From Zingiber officinale (lineage: Eukaryota > Streptophyta > Magnoliopsida > Zingiberales > Zingiberaceae), in assembly GCF_018446385.1 (NCBI RefSeq), contig NC_056003.1:22627198-22691197 (forward strand): a stretch of 64,000 nt of DNA, read 5' to 3'. Both the position numbers and the translations under genes were made by a program. The notes below the pieces were generated by a model. That model saw nothing but the letters and a program-made list of their open reading frames with translations. It was not told the origin of the DNA and searched no databases. Positions 34,126-45,605 of the stretch are shown here, one piece after another. Position 1 is the first letter of the stretch, and each line of letters opens with the position of its first letter.

Positions 34126-36759
34126 TCAGTTGAGTGGCTTAAGGATCATCTGGGGACTGAACCTGGCTGCATCATCTTCCCACTCCAGCTGATCCCACCA
34201 TGACCTGTGGCATCTGATCTCTCTCAGCTTCTCGGCTACCAAGTTCAACTTCTTCAGCTGTGGGCACTCCGCCACCTCAATGCTCTCCAGCAAGGGGAAC
34301 ACCAACTGCCTCTCATCACTCACCCTCTTCAACTTCGGCAGCCCTCGGAAAGCAATCTGCTTCAGGTTCGGAAACGGACTGACGCCCCTCCGGCCTCTGT
34401 TTTCTGCGTCGGACTCATCATCGTCCTTGTACCAAATCAGCTGCTCCATTCCGCTGCAGCCGTAAATGTACAGTCCGCGAAGGTGTTGGATGCAGCTGCT
34501 CCTCCAAACGATCTTAGCCTTGAGCAGACACTCCAGCACCAGATTCTCAAGCTCAGGAAGCGCAGCGCCATCGTTCTCTCGGCCATCGCCGGCGATCAAC
34601 ACCCCCTCCAGCTCGGTCGAGTGCGACAACCGAAGCCACTTCAAGCTCTTCATGCTCCGCCCGAGCCCCGACGGGAGCTCCACGGCCGTCAGGCCTGGAC
34701 ATCCCTTGAGCAACAAAGCCGCAGTTGCCGGCGCCAGCCGCTGGGACTGCGTGAGCATATTGAACGCCGAAGCGTTCCCCACCGTGATGTCTAGCACCCT
34801 CAGCCGCTTGAGGGCTTCGAGCTCCCTGAGGCTGACGCCGTTGCCGCCCCCCGCCGGGATGGCCTTCCATGAGCTATAGCTCACGATCATGCGCAGTACT
34901 CGCAGCTCGGAGAGCGATTGGATGAGTCTCTCTGGAATGCTGGCGAGCTCAGCGGTCCAGTTGAGTCCCAAGTACTTCAGGTTTTTGAGAGAAGCCAATT
35001 CTTTGGGCAAAGACTTGAGCTTTGTCCCGCCGAGCTCAAGGAACTGCAGACGTTGGAGGTTGCTGATTCCTGATGGGATCTCCTTGATGGAGGTGGAATG
35101 GAGGTCCAAGGCCACGAGACATGGCATGAACCTGAAGAAGCCGTCAGGAATCCTCTCCAAGCCGAAGTTGCTCTTCAGCTTCAAGGACACGAGATTCAGG
35201 CTCTCGGGGGCTTCTGGTAGCACGGTGATGCTGTTGTACCCCAACGCCATCCTTGCGGCGCTTCGCCATGTCTCTGCCTCGGGCGCCTCCATTAAACCTT
35301 CTCTTTCCCTCACGAACCACTGATTCTCCTTCTTCCCGAACTCGCATGCAATCCATAAGGCCATGGCGCGGACCATGGGGTGCATCCTCGTGTAGCCATC
35401 CGCATCTACTCTTTCTATCAGTGATGCGGAGCTTAAGATTCCAAGGAAGTAGCACGCTTTATTGTTAGCCTGCTCCACGTCCTTGAAGTCATCAAGAATG
35501 CCTTCGCCGATCCAGTATTCTTGAATCAAGTTCTTATGAAGGCGGCAGCCTTCCCAGTAGAGAGCAAAGTGCATGGCGCATGATCTCAGTGTGTCACTGG
35601 GCAGATGATCATAGCTAAGCTTGAGAGAGCAGAACACCTGCTCTGCCATTCCTGGGAGCTGGACTGGGCTGTTGCCCATGATTGTCACAGCATGCTTCCA
35701 TTCATCTACACTTCTTTTGCTAGCCAGAGCTCGCGCAACTGTGATCAGAGCAACCGGCAAACCGCCACATTTTTTAACCAAGATCTCAGCTTGGTGCCGG
35801 ATTCCTGGATCAGAGTTAATCGTCTCCTCACCTACCTTGTCTGCGAACAACCTCCAAGCTGTGTCCCAAGGCAAGAGATCCACCTTGATCTTGTTCTTCA
35901 CATCCATCTGGTCACAGAGCTCTTCTATTCGAGTTGCTAACATGATCTTACAACTCGATCCCTGCTTGGGGATGGGAATTCCTACCATTTGAAGGCTCAA
36001 AGGCTCCCAAAGATCATCCAAGATCAATACAAACTTCATCTTGAAGAGAACCTTGTATAGCATGGATGCCTTCTCCTTTTGTGATTTGCTCTTCTTCCAT
36101 GACAAGCCTAGCCGATGCCGAATCTTATTTTGGATGCTTTCGACATCAAGGTCTCTACATGAGTCGATGAAAATAACCATGTCTAGATCAGTAGCGTCTG
36201 CAAGGAACTCATTGTGGAATCTGCTCAACAGAGCGGTCTTGCCGACACCACCCATTCCATAAATTCCAATAAGGCCCACAGCATCATCCTCTACAGCCTG
36301 CTTTAGCTGAGCAAGCACAGCATCCATGCCCACAGTTGGTGCACTAGGCACCTCCTCAAAATGGTTCGGAGCTGCCCTGTTAGCCACCTGATTGAAGGAT
36401 CCTTTGCTCTTCAAGTAACATGCCTCTGCGATCATTTCGTTAGCTCTCACACTGAGTCTATAGCTTGACAATATGTTCACTGCAAACCCTCCTGGAAGCA
36501 TGAACCTCCTCTCGAACTCTCTTCTTGTCTTGGCAAACTTGGTTTCAAGTAATTCCACCCTGTCTAACCACCACAAAACTTGGCTCCTTGGCTCCTTCCC
36601 CACTCTCCTTGCTCTGGACACATCTCTCTCAATATCATCTCTTTTGCTCTTCAGTTCATGTATCTCCACAGCTAGAGAGTCAAGAAATCCTTTGCAGAAA
36701 AAGATATAGCTAAATGCTTGAAGGAACAAATTCAAGATTATGCGAAAGATAGAGGTCAT
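34126..36759 (-). CDS. CC-NBS-LRR disease-resistance-type protein (RPS2/RPS5 class)
   Basis: A single-exon ORF of 877 residues, typical for RPS2/RPS5-type NLRs. The N-terminus is hydrophobic and then coiled-coil-like (about residues 28-80, with VEIHELKSKRDDIERDVSRA). NB-ARC motifs: P-loop GMGGVGKT (168-175), kinase-2 LILDDLW (245-251), RNBS-B KIMLATR (271-277) and CGGLPVAL in place of GLPL (331-338). The MHD position reads MHP (459-461), an unusual change of the aspartate. LRRs run from about residue 520 to 840, ending in WWDQLEWEDD, typical of this class. NLRs sense pathogen effectors and trigger cell death or immunity through ADP/ATP switching. The frame is intact, suggesting function or recent origin. 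The ATG at 36759 is the first in frame and gives the expected N-terminus. The partner and effector cannot be deduced. Confidence 0.95.
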   Translation of the reverse strand: MTSIFRIILNLFLQAFSYIFFCKGFLDSLAVEIHELKSKRDDIERDVSRARRVGKEPRSQVLWWLDRVELLETKFAKTRREFERRFMLPGGFAVNILSSYRLSVRANEMIAEACYLKSKGSFNQVANRAAPNHFEEVPSAPTVGMDAVLAQLKQAVEDDAVGLIGIYGMGGVGKTALLSRFHNEFLADATDLDMVIFIDSCRDLDVESIQNKIRHRLGLSWKKSKSQKEKASMLYKVLFKMKFVLILDDLWEPLSLQMVGIPIPKQGSSCKIMLATRIEELCDQMDVKNKIKVDLLPWDTAWRLFADKVGEETINSDPGIRHQAEILVKKCGGLPVALITVARALASKRSVDEWKHAVTIMGNSPVQLPGMAEQVFCSLKLSYDHLPSDTLRSCAMHFALYWEGCRLHKNLIQEYWIGEGILDDFKDVEQANNKACYFLGILSSASLIERVDADGYTRMHPMVRAMALWIACEFGKKENQWFVREREGLMEAPEAETWRSAARMALGYNSITVLPEAPESLNLVSLKLKSNFGLERIPDGFFRFMPCLVALDLHSTSIKEIPSGISNLQRLQFLELGGTKLKSLPKELASLKNLKYLGLNWTAELASIPERLIQSLSELRVLRMIVSYSSWKAIPAGGGNGVSLRELEALKRLRVLDITVGNASAFNMLTQSQRLAPATAALLLKGCPGLTAVELPSGLGRSMKSLKWLRLSHSTELEGVLIAGDGRENDGAALPELENLVLECLLKAKIVWRSSCIQHLRGLYIYGCSGMEQLIWYKDDDESDAENRGRRGVSPFPNLKQIAFRGLPKLKRVSDERQLVFPLLESIEVAECPQLKKLNLVAEKLREIRCHRSWWDQLEWEDDAARFSPQMILKPLN

Positions 36760-38805
36760 AGTAACACTGCATTAATTGGCATAATTTCCACAGGCTGATG
36801 TTTGCTATGGCAACCTAAAAGATCTTGTGGTAAAGATTGTATATAGCAGCTAGGCAATGGGAGAATTTTTATTTATCTTTTCACTCAAGACAAAAAAACA
36901 TGGCTACTCGACAAAAAGAAGCTGCATATATCAAGGAAAGAAAAAGTTGAACAGCTGAGAAGTGTTGGCCAAACCTGATGGATGAGGAAGAGGCCATAAA
37001 AATTGAAGAGACCAACCATAAATGAAACACAAAGGCAATCCAACAATATCCTTTGATCAATAGACATGATAAGCCAAACATGGAAAAGATGAGTGAGATT
37101 GGAATTAGAAGAAACTTATTGGAGCAGAACCTGGTGGCGAAGGATTGCACAGTCCCATGGAGCAGCAGAAAACAGTATCATTGGTGTCCAAGAACACCAA
37201 AACTTGCACAAGAAACCCATTGATGTCCATATTATCTAAGTCAGGGAATCCCTGACCATTTCAAAGTCGTAATAAGAACATCAATTGACAAAATGGCTTA
37301 GCAAAAGTGACCTGATATAAAAAGTTGGTGTACGCCTTTTTGTTATTCAATTGTGAAAGCTAACTTAATTATCTTTTTTTTCTTGCTTTTAATAATATTA
37401 ATCTCTCTCTTACTTTCAATAGAAGAAAGTGATTGGATGCTACTTTTGAGCCACTTCCTGTGAAAGAAAGAGATGGATTATCTTTAGAAGAAGAATATTA
37501 ATGAGCATGAGATTCAAAATGGTGGGTATATATTCTCCTTTAATGATGCTTTATTAAAAAGATTAAATATTCGTCCAATAGTAAAGATGATGATGAAGTA
37601 TGGTTATTTTCTCCAAACCTATTACAATTATATGGATAGTCCATTATCTTACTTGGTGGTAATCATGGAATCTCTTCCAGATTTCACCAGCGAACAGACA
37701 ATTAATATAAATCTTAATTTTCTACTAAAGAAACAGGTGTAAAAGAAGAATAAACCATGAATTTGCTGCAGGTAAGCTCTCATGCGCAACCATCACTTTT
37801 TAGTGGAAAATGATATCTGCCAAATCAACGATATAATTTGTTAACCTTCAAGAAGTTAATTAATTTTTGGCTAACAGATGCCATAGGAATACTGTAGCCA
37901 TACCTTGGGTCTACATCACTTTATTTTTTGCATCTAGAACTCTTATTATTAGTGCAACTAAACATATAAAAGTAAAAGTCAACTTTGATAAACGAAAAAG
38001 TAATAGTCAACAGATGATGAACCAGTTTTCTTTTTCTCCATAAAGAAATTCCATAAACAGGACCGAAGCAAAATAAATAATTAATGCAACAAAGTCCTGT
38101 AGCTTTTCATCAGAAAGCCATGTCTTTCTACACTCAAGGGCATGCTATATAGATAATCATACTCCATGTATGTGAACACAGAATTCTCAGTTTTTAGATA
38201 ATATTAAGACAGCATAATAATTAGTCTAAGCATCAACCCAACAAGTGAATCTAGAATCTTAAACTAGCACCAATAATAGTAAATGACAAGACCACAATGT
38301 TAAGCAAATAAACACAAGTTCCCTACACATTTGCATCGAAAAGTAAAGGGTAGAAATAAAATTTAAAACCTTGGTAGAAGCAAAAGCTTGATGTACCTAG
38401 TGACAGCTTCACACCATCAGATTGAAGGCTCCACACCTCATTCACTTCAAAGACTGGTGTTTAGTGGAGAGGTCTTGAATGTTCACTTAAAAGAATAACG
38501 TTTAGTGGAGAAATTTCATAACATTGAAACAGAAAGAGCATTACATCAGCATATGTAAACTCAGAAACATCTATGGCATGATGCAGCGCAACCCAAGAAC
38601 AGGACCACGCAAAAATTAGGATTTCTAGGGTGAATTTGTTTAGCAGATGGTCCAGTCGACAAGTAAATGAACGAATCATATAAGGCTTGCACTGACTAGC
38701 CATCCCCAAAACAAAACAAATATAATGTTCACCATCCAGCAGAACAAGTTCATGAACAACAAAAACAGAAATTGAAGACAATGCTAATCAACTAGTTTTA
38801 TCAAC
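36760..38805. other. NLR promoter side and WRC-gene 3' flank
   Basis: Both neighbouring genes are on the minus strand, so this holds the 3' flank of the WRC gene and the 5' region of the NLR. Minus-strand ORFs at 36881-37150 and 38461-38781 lack recognisable domains and may be UTR, intron or spacer. No transposon boundary was seen. Confidence 0.45.
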
Positions 38806-39777
38806 TCACTCGTTGCCAATGCCATTAGTTGAAGGCAACAAGGCAACTTCCTGCGCGTGTGACAGCATCGAGTGGTCAGAATAGTCGAGCAAACTACTGA
38901 TTTTCCGAGCCTTCACCACTCCAATCTTCTTCCTCTTGCTACTCGTCATCTCCGCCTCATCCCCCTCTTCTTCTGCTATCTTATCAGCTCCATTACTATC
39001 AGTGATAGCAATATTGCAGGGATCATCATCCGACTGCTGCAGCCTTTGCTTTACTTCCTCTAATTCCTCCTCCACCTTTTGATGGCGGGATAAAGTGGTA
39101 CCGTTCCTTGCATCGACGCTGCCCCATCTAGGCTTACTCGTCCCCAATTGACCTCTCGCGGAAGCGCTCATGCTCCTGAGCCGTCCTTTGCCAAGATGGT
39201 GCTCGCAGAGAGAGTAGCCGACGAGCGTCTGCTGGCAGCACCGCCACCCCCTTCCATTCACGCGGCTGCACCGTGAACCCTCCATCAGCACCGCCGGGCT
39301 CCTCCGCTGCCGTTTCTTCCCGTTCAAATTCAGCCCTTTATCCGTTTCCTCATGAACAACCATAGTGCAACTACTGCTAGCAGAAGCCAGGCCAGCGCCG
39401 GCTCTCGCCTTCGCCTTCCCCTTGGTCTTTCCTCCCCCTGACCCATTTCCATGATCTACTGCGACTGAACTGCCACTCATCGTCTCGCCGCTATTGATCC
39501 CATCTTTCCCTCTTCCCCGTTGCGCACTACTACTACTGCTTCCGCTACTGTCACTGCGGCGGTGGCTCCCCGAATCTGAGCATGGACTCGAACAAGTCGC
39601 AGGCAGTCCATTGCAACGCCTCCCCCCTAAATCATAACGATACCGATCCCCAACCGGGTGCAACTTTTCCCCCTCTCCAGCTTCCCTGCCTTCGCCTCCA
39701 AGGCTCCCATTTCGCGATGCGCGTGATGGATCTGGAGAAAGAGGCAGCGAGGAAGAAGCTCGCCGGCGGATCCGCAT
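38806..39777 (-). CDS. WRC-domain nuclear protein
   Basis: An intact ORF of 323 residues. A WRC domain lies at about residues 167-200: CSRVNGRGWRCCQQTLVGYS, then LCEHHLGKGRLR, with the C-x9-C-x10-C-x2-H zinc pattern. There is no QLQ domain, so it is not a growth-regulating factor. Basic stretches (GKKRQRR, KRKK) look like nuclear-localisation signals. An EEELEEVKQRLQQ segment may form a short coiled coil. The N-terminal half is low-complexity Ser/Gly. The start MRIRRRASSS resembles the MRIRK-type start of plant WRC-only proteins, which supports the ATG at 39777. A role in DNA binding or transcription is inferred from the domain; the target is unknown. Further exons downstream are possible, but the stop TGA at 38806-38808 is in frame and clean. 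Confidence 0.88.
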   Translation of the reverse strand: MRIRRRASSSLPLSPDPSRASRNGSLGGEGREAGEGEKLHPVGDRYRYDLGGRRCNGLPATCSSPCSDSGSHRRSDSSGSSSSSAQRGRGKDGINSGETMSGSSVAVDHGNGSGGGKTKGKAKARAGAGLASASSSCTMVVHEETDKGLNLNGKKRQRRSPAVLMEGSRCSRVNGRGWRCCQQTLVGYSLCEHHLGKGRLRSMSASARGQLGTSKPRWGSVDARNGTTLSRHQKVEEELEEVKQRLQQSDDDPCNIAITDSNGADKIAEEEGDEAEMTSSKRKKIGVVKARKISSLLDYSDHSMLSHAQEVALLPSTNGIGNE

Positions 39778-39799
39778 GGCAGGACGACAGATTGGGAGC

Positions 39800-39915
39800 A
39801 GTAGTAGAGAGAGAGAGGGGGCGATATGGTTGGATGAGAGAGGAGAGAGAAAGGGAAGAAAAGGGAACGGTGGTGCAGTCCAGATTTAATTAGAGTGGAG
39901 TGGAGTGGAGCAGCT
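39800..39915. repeat. GA-rich and GGAGT repeats in the WRC-gene leader
   Basis: A GAGAGAGAGGGG/GAGAGGAGAGAG tract at 39806-39862 and about four GGAGT units at 39895-39909. Both are just upstream of the WRC start codon on the minus strand (CT-rich in the transcript), typical of plant 5' UTRs. Confidence 0.75.
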
Positions 39916-40642
39916 GCAGCCGCTGGCAAATCAAATCAAGGCCCATCATCGTCGTAGTTACTCACTTCACTTCTTGGCCATCAACCGAGAGGGTTGGCTT
40001 TCTCTTTTAAGAAAGATAAAAAAAAAAACCTACTGTTTGAGTAATTTAGTAAAAAAAGAAAGGCAAGGCAAGTGGAATGTTAGTGGTGAGCTGTGTCCTG
40101 TTCACGGAAATAGCATGCGATAATTTTAAAAATGAGATGCTTTTTTAGTTAAAAAAAAAACACCCTTTTGAATTTGAGGAGAGAGAATTTCCCCAAAATA
40201 TTGACGAGTTATTTTTCAAAAATAAATGGGCCAAATATAAACATATCACAATATTAAATTATTGTCACTATGAATTACTATTTTGGCTAAATGTCGTCGA
40301 GGATCAACTAATAAATCGTCGGTCAACTAATAATTTGGCATGGGAGTTCTTTGAAGATCATCGGAGAAGAGGCTGAGGAAAACTTGAAAGATACTTTAAC
40401 AAAGAGTCAGACTGATGCACAAGTTAGTGTTCACTTACCGAAGAGAATGTGAGAGAGTGAGTTACCTAAAGAAGATACCCTTGCATTTACATTCTCGAAG
40501 ATTTATATAGTTATGAGAAGAACGATCTCCATATTAATACTAATGAGAGAATCAGATTCACCAGTCGTTTGCGGTCTCTTCACTCATTAAGCATTGTGTG
40601 TTTGTAGGAGGATATCTAAGAGATCAAATCAGACAACTATAT
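39916..40642. other. spacer between WRC gene and gypsy element
   Basis: Contains the WRC-gene promoter side and low-complexity A runs. From about 40270 it has sequence reminiscent of gypsy LTR ends (GTCGTCGAGGATCAA, ACCGAAGAGAATG) that could be an older LTR relic, but no boundaries can be supported. Confidence 0.4.
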
Positions 40643-41502
40643 TGATACGGCGATAAAAAGAGCTCACCAAGTATGGGTTAAAGGAAGAAGATAGCAGCCA
40701 ACGTAGATATCAAAGTCAAGGAGGTCAACGTCAAAGGATCAACAGACTCACTAAATAATAGTCGAGCGAAGCCCTACATTAAGAGCTGACCGGGCATGAG
40801 TCGCCTGACCGTCAATGAGATGATCCAAGCGAAGGCGCATGTAGATGACCGGATCGCTATTTTGGTCGGACATGAACATACTATCTAGACTTGTCGTCGC
40901 AAGGAAGAACAGTCGAACAGAAGAATACTTGCTCGAGTAGATGAGTACTCGGTCGAGCGGCTATCCCGCTCAACCGATCGGCTATCCAGCTAGGCCGATC
41001 AGTTATCCCGCTCGACTGATCGGCTATCCCGCTCGGTGGGAACGCTGATGCGTATGTGGATGTACTTTTGGGAGATGACGTCGTCGACACGTGACATGAT
41101 CTATAGGCAGATCGTACGATGGACAAATCGGAGGACGTACTCACGACCAATTGGAGAATGTGTCTATGGCCACGTGCCCAAGACCAATTGGGGAATGTGT
41201 TCGCAACCAATGGGAGAACATGCCTCGAAAAGTGTGCACGTCGTCCACCAGGGCATTATATAAAAGGGGTCCGTACACCGACGTAGGTACGCGTAATTCA
41301 CTTTGGGCGCTTGTATTACTAATGTTCCATCTTCTTCTTCGTGTTAGTGACTGACTTGAGTGTTGGAGGGCTAACACCGAGACTCCTTCTCTGGCCCGGT
41401 ACTGACGTTTCTCGTGCTTGCAGATCGGAGCATGGTTTACATCTAGTCAACGTAGCAGCTACATCCCCAGGTTTTCGTCTTCACGATTTTAGGACAGGAT
41501 CA
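40643..41502 (+). repeat. 5' LTR of Tat gypsy
   Basis: An 860-bp LTR from TGATACGGCG to GGACAGGATCA. It has a TTATATAAAAGG box at 41257 and the CTTGAGTGTTGGAGGG block about 95 bp downstream, matching the solo LTR at 11655. Confidence 0.82.
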
Positions 41503-41525
41503 TATTGATGTCGTCTATGAGAACG
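41503..41525 (+). other. Tat-type primer-binding/leader site
   Basis: ATTGATGTCGTCTATGAGAA immediately follows the LTR end. It is a slightly mutated form of the TTGGTGTCGTCTGTGGGAA-type leader used by plant Tat elements. Confidence 0.7.
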
Positions 41526-41671
41526 TAGCCTGAATACGAAACGTGGAGATGGAGGATGTTGGATGACTCACCACGGTTACATTAACAAAGGAGGAGTTGG
41601 ATGCGCTGTTACAAACCCAATCGACAAAGATAGTGTAGCAACAATAGCAACAGACACTGGTCGATCGCCAA

Positions 41672-42820
41672 GTGCAGGAGCACGCGACCTCAGCAGTAGG
41701 TCATTCAGCCGGATATGGAGACCGAGCGGATCATATATCTGTTCGGGCACATAGTAAGAAGTCGGCTAGCACATACGAAGACGCGCCCCATGCCCCGATC
41801 TCCTTCCATCGAGCCCTGTTCCACACTCCAGTAAAGGAGTTAGGCCGAGCGAATAAGGAACGAGGATCCTCCTCAGACGAAGCGACCGTTTGGGACACAC
41901 GTAAAGGGAAAGCATCAAGGAATGAAGATTCGCTCGAGCAGATCAATCAATAGTTTTCTCAGAGAATCTTGGACGACCATCTATCAAAGCACTACATCAT
42001 GTTGAATATCGCCGAATATAACGGAACGACCGATCTGGATGACCACCTGACCCAGTTTGATAACGCGGTCACACTTTATCAATACACTGACGGGGTGAAG
42101 TATCGGGTCTTCCTCACTACATTGTCCGGGGTAGCGCAGCGCTGGTTCAGACGAATGTTGATCAGCTTGATTCATAGCTTTAAAGACTTCCAAGCAGCAT
42201 TCTTACACCACTTCGCCAGCAGGCACAGCTACTAGAAGACTAGTGTCAACATATTTTCCCTGAAACAAGGGCCTAAGGAGGCACTGAAGGCATATATCAA
42301 GCGCTTCAACTAGGTGGTCATGGATATTCCGTCGATCTCCTCGAAAATATTGGTGAATGTCTTTGCCCAGGGGCTCACGGAAGGAGAGTTCTTCCGCTCA
42401 CTCATTCGGAGGTCGCCGAAAGACTTCGACCACCTACTCAGGAGGGCCACGAAGTACATAAATGTGGAAGAGGCCTAAGCAGCAAGAAGAAAGGAGGTGT
42501 CAGTCGAACCCAGAGGAGTGCCTGAATTGCGACCACCTAGTAGCCATCAGCCACCCAAGGGGCCCCGAGCGGGAGGTGCACAGCAACACCAGGAGCCCAG
42601 AACGCAGGTCGTACAACATGTGGCAACCAGTCGCCCAAAGGTGGCAAAGGGAAAGGTATGGACGTCAATGTTTTGCTCGTTCCATCAGTCGATAACACAC
42701 AACATGCGCGATTACTGCGATCTAACACCAATTGCGAGCCGACCAACTCCTCGAGGATATCGTTGTCAATCACCATCACTTGATCAACATAAGAGTCTCC
42801 GATCAGCGGTGCAATGAGAT
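41672..42820 (+). pseudogene. gypsy Gag (broken)
   Basis: One frame interrupted by stops at about 41951, 42233, 42312 and 42476. It encodes the retrotransposon Gag domain: LNIAEYNGTTDLDDHLTQFD, then LSGVAQRWFRRM, then FLHHFASRHSY, followed by SLKQGPKEALKAYIKRFN and the RATKYINVEEA end common to Tat Gag. A basic, proline-rich tail follows, and a CxFHxxxxHxxxxC-like segment (CSFHQSITHNMRDYC) near 42680. Several stops are consistent with single C-to-T or G-to-A changes. Confidence 0.82.
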
Positions 42821-43079
42821 GGTGATCGAGTGGCATCTGAGCGACATCATCATCAGCCTCAAAAGAGAAACAACACAAGTCCCGCTCGAGCTTCAGCTGA
42901 GCGGACTAGGACCTTGGCTCGGGAAGAGGAGAATTGAAACAACACTGCTTGGGGAGAGATTGGAATGATCGTTGGTGGATCAACCGACGGTGACTCAAAC
43001 CGAGCGAGAAAGTCGCACCCCCGACGCTCAAGGAAAAAGCCGAGGGGTCTGAGATCAGTTTTGGCCTCCCCCCTCCCCC

Positions 43080-44483
43080 TGAGACCTAGAAGGAGTGGAT
43101 ATCCCTCACGACGATGCCCTGATCATTCGAGTGGTAATAGCTAATTATAATATCCACCGGACCTTTGTTGATACAGGAAGCTCGGTGAATATTATATTTA
43201 AGAAGACGTTCGACTAGCTGCAAATTGACTGGAGCGAGTTGCAGCCAATGATGACCCCACTCTACGGGTTTACAGGAGTATTGCTGATCGGCTAGATTCG
43301 GCTAGTAGTATCGCTCGAAGAGGAGCTGCTCAAGAGAACAAGGACCACAAACTTCATTGTAGTAGACGCGTCATCCGCCTACAGTATTATATTGGGTCGA
43401 CCGGTCCTTAAAGAGTTTCGAGCGATGGTGTCCACTTTCTGCCAGAAGATTATGTTTCTTGTGGACAATAAGGTGGGCGAAGTAAAAGGTGATCATCTAG
43501 CCGCTCGGCGATGCTACGTTGAGATTGTCAAGTCCAAAGTAAGAGCCGCGCGGAAGACCCCTCGCTTGGAAGTGAATGCCATCAGGGAAGAACCTTCCGC
43601 GCTGGTTTATAAGGAAAAGGAGGAAGTCTAGATTCATCCTAGCTGATCGAAGGCCACCATCTTTATCGTCGCCGACCTAATAGAGAAGAAGAAGGCAGAG
43701 CTAGTCACCTACCTTAGGTGAAATCATGATATGTTCGCCTGGTCGACCCACGAGCTCCCGAGCATCTTGCTAAGTGTAGCTCAGCACGAGCTTCACATCT
43801 GACCGAACTCTCGGCATGTGAAACAAAAGAAGTGGGACTTTAATGCGGAGCAAAACCAGATCATCCGGGCGGAGATAGAAAAGCTACTTGAAGCCGGTCA
43901 CATCCGCAAGGTTCAGTTTTCCAGCTGGCTCACCAACATCGTGCTGGTCTCTAAGCTGGGCAACAAATGATAAGTCTGCATCGACTTTCATGATCTGAAC
44001 AAGGCTTGCCTGAAGGACTTCTATCCCCTGTCCAGGATAGACCAGATGGTGGACTCCATGGTGGGCTGCAAGCTGATCTGCATGCTCGATGCATATCAAG
44101 GGTATCACCAAGTGTCGCTCGCCTTGGAGGATCAAGAAAATGTCAGCTTCATCATTTCTGACGGAACTTTTTGTTACAATGTCATGTCATTCGGACTAAA
44201 GAATGTCGGCGCCACCTATCAGAGGATGATGAACAAGCTGTTCTATCAGTAGATCGACCGCAACATGAAGGTATATATTGACGACATACTGATAAAGTCC
44301 CTCCGAGTTGTTGATCTTTGTACCAATATCGAAGAAACATGCCGAACTTTAAGGACGTATACGATAAAGCTAAACCCAAACAAGTTCCTGTTCGAAGCCA
44401 GGAGTGGCCGCTTCCTCGGATACATCGTCACCGAACGGGGGATCGAGGCGAATCCGAGCAAGGTGAAGGAGCTAAGAGACATG
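43080..44483 (+). pseudogene. gypsy pol: protease and RT, first part (broken)
   Basis: The protease active site TFVDTGSSVNIIFKK is at about 43150. An RT connection segment and RT from about 43860 follow, with QFSSWLTNIVLVSKLGNK, DAYQGYHQVSLA, FCYNVMSFGLKN and the catalytic VYIDDILIKS (44269). The frame ends at GIEANPSKVKELRDM, where the SIRE copia is inserted at 44484. Stops occur at about 43216, 43294, 43629, 43720, 43799, 43968 and 44250. The downstream half resumes at 60978. Confidence 0.88.
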
Positions 44484-45605
44484 TGTTGGATCGTAGACGT
44501 TCGATAGAGGGGGGGGGTGAATATCGAATAAAAAATTCGTTCGAGTATAAACGCAGCGGAAATAGAGAAACAATGCTAACACAAACCAATTTTACTTGGT
44601 TCGGAGCCTGTGTCGACTCCTACTCCAAGGCTCGCGGTCCTTGACCTCTTTCGGTGGGCAATCACTAGCAATTCTAAATTTATTACAAACTAAGTACAGA
44701 AAAAGCTAATGAAAATGACAGCAATACCGACAAAGGAATGAATCGAAAAGAAAACTTGTGTTGTCGGAGCTTCGTTAGCGTCGCAGGAGCGCAGAGCAAC
44801 AGAGCAAGCAGTAGAAGATCTCTTTTTTTCAGTTGTGTTTGAAGCTCCCCTCTGACCCTCCTTTTATAGGATGCTCGGGGCGCCTGGATCCCTTCCGGGC
44901 GCCCTGGTGTGACGTAGCCCGCCCAACCAACGAGCTCCACGTGTCGACGCATGCCAGGGATAGAAATTGCCTCCCGGGCGCCCAGACCACTTTTTCTCCA
45001 GAAACTTCCTTTATCTTTAAGAAAGAGTTACTCCGAGGCAAACAATATGTATATCCTGCAAAATAAGATGTTAGCACAGTTTATACTTTAATCAAAGAAG
45101 ATTATGACTTAGTTTCCGTCTTTCCGAGATCGGAATCTAGTCACGATCTCGACTTAGATATCCGAAATGGATCTAAGCCGGATCGACGCCTAATGTTCCC
45201 TTCCCGGGAATGCGTCCTCACAATCACTCTCTTCCAGTGACTTACCTTTACTCACCTGCCAGATGTCCGGTCAGCCCTTCGACCCGTCTGGACTTCTCGC
45301 TAGCTATCCGGTCAGCCCGTCGACCTAGCTAGACTTCTCGCCAAGCGTCCGGTCAGCCCGTCAACCCGCTTGGACTTCTCACCAGCTATCCGGTCAGCCC
45401 GTCGACCTAGCTGGACTTCTCGCCAAGCGTCCGGTCAGCCTGTCGACCCGCTTAGACTTCGTGCCAGACATCCGGTCAGCCCGTCGACCTGTCTGGACTT
45501 ATCCTGCACTCTCGATCAGAGTGTTAGATAACTACGAACCTAACTTAACCTGATTTGTCATTCATCAAAACCTGAGTTAGACCGTTAGTGCTAACCGCAC
45601 CAACA
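44484..45605 (-). repeat. 3' LTR of SIRE copia (left)
   Basis: 1122 bp, carrying six hairpin cassettes at about 45256-45500 and a minus-strand TATAAAAG box at 44861-44868. Adjacent on its right (minus-strand upstream) is the purine tract AAAAATGGGAAAAT at 45606-45620. Confidence 0.93.
45256..45500 (-). repeat. hairpin-cassette array, six units (SIRE 3' LTR)
   Basis: Units of about 41 bp. In plus-strand order the arms are CCAGATG/CGTCTGG, TAGCTA/TAGCTA, CCAAGCG/CGCTTGG, CCAGCTA/TAGCTGG, CCAAGCG/CGCTTAG and CCAGACA/TGTCTGG. Each encloses GGTC, an 8-base loop and GACC, and is separated from the next by ACTTCTCG. Confidence 0.85.

Noticed and set aside
34207-35992. Several long plus-strand ORFs inside the NLR
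   Set aside because: They are antisense frames of the LRR and NB-ARC coding sequence and have no domains of their own.
36881-37150. 89-aa hydrophobic minus-strand ORF upstream of the NLR
   Set aside because: No recognisable family and an A/T-driven hydrophobic composition; it may be UTR or spacer.
39627-39929. Alternative upstream ORF overlapping the WRC start
   Set aside because: It is in another frame and without a domain; the MRIRRR start fits known WRC proteins better.
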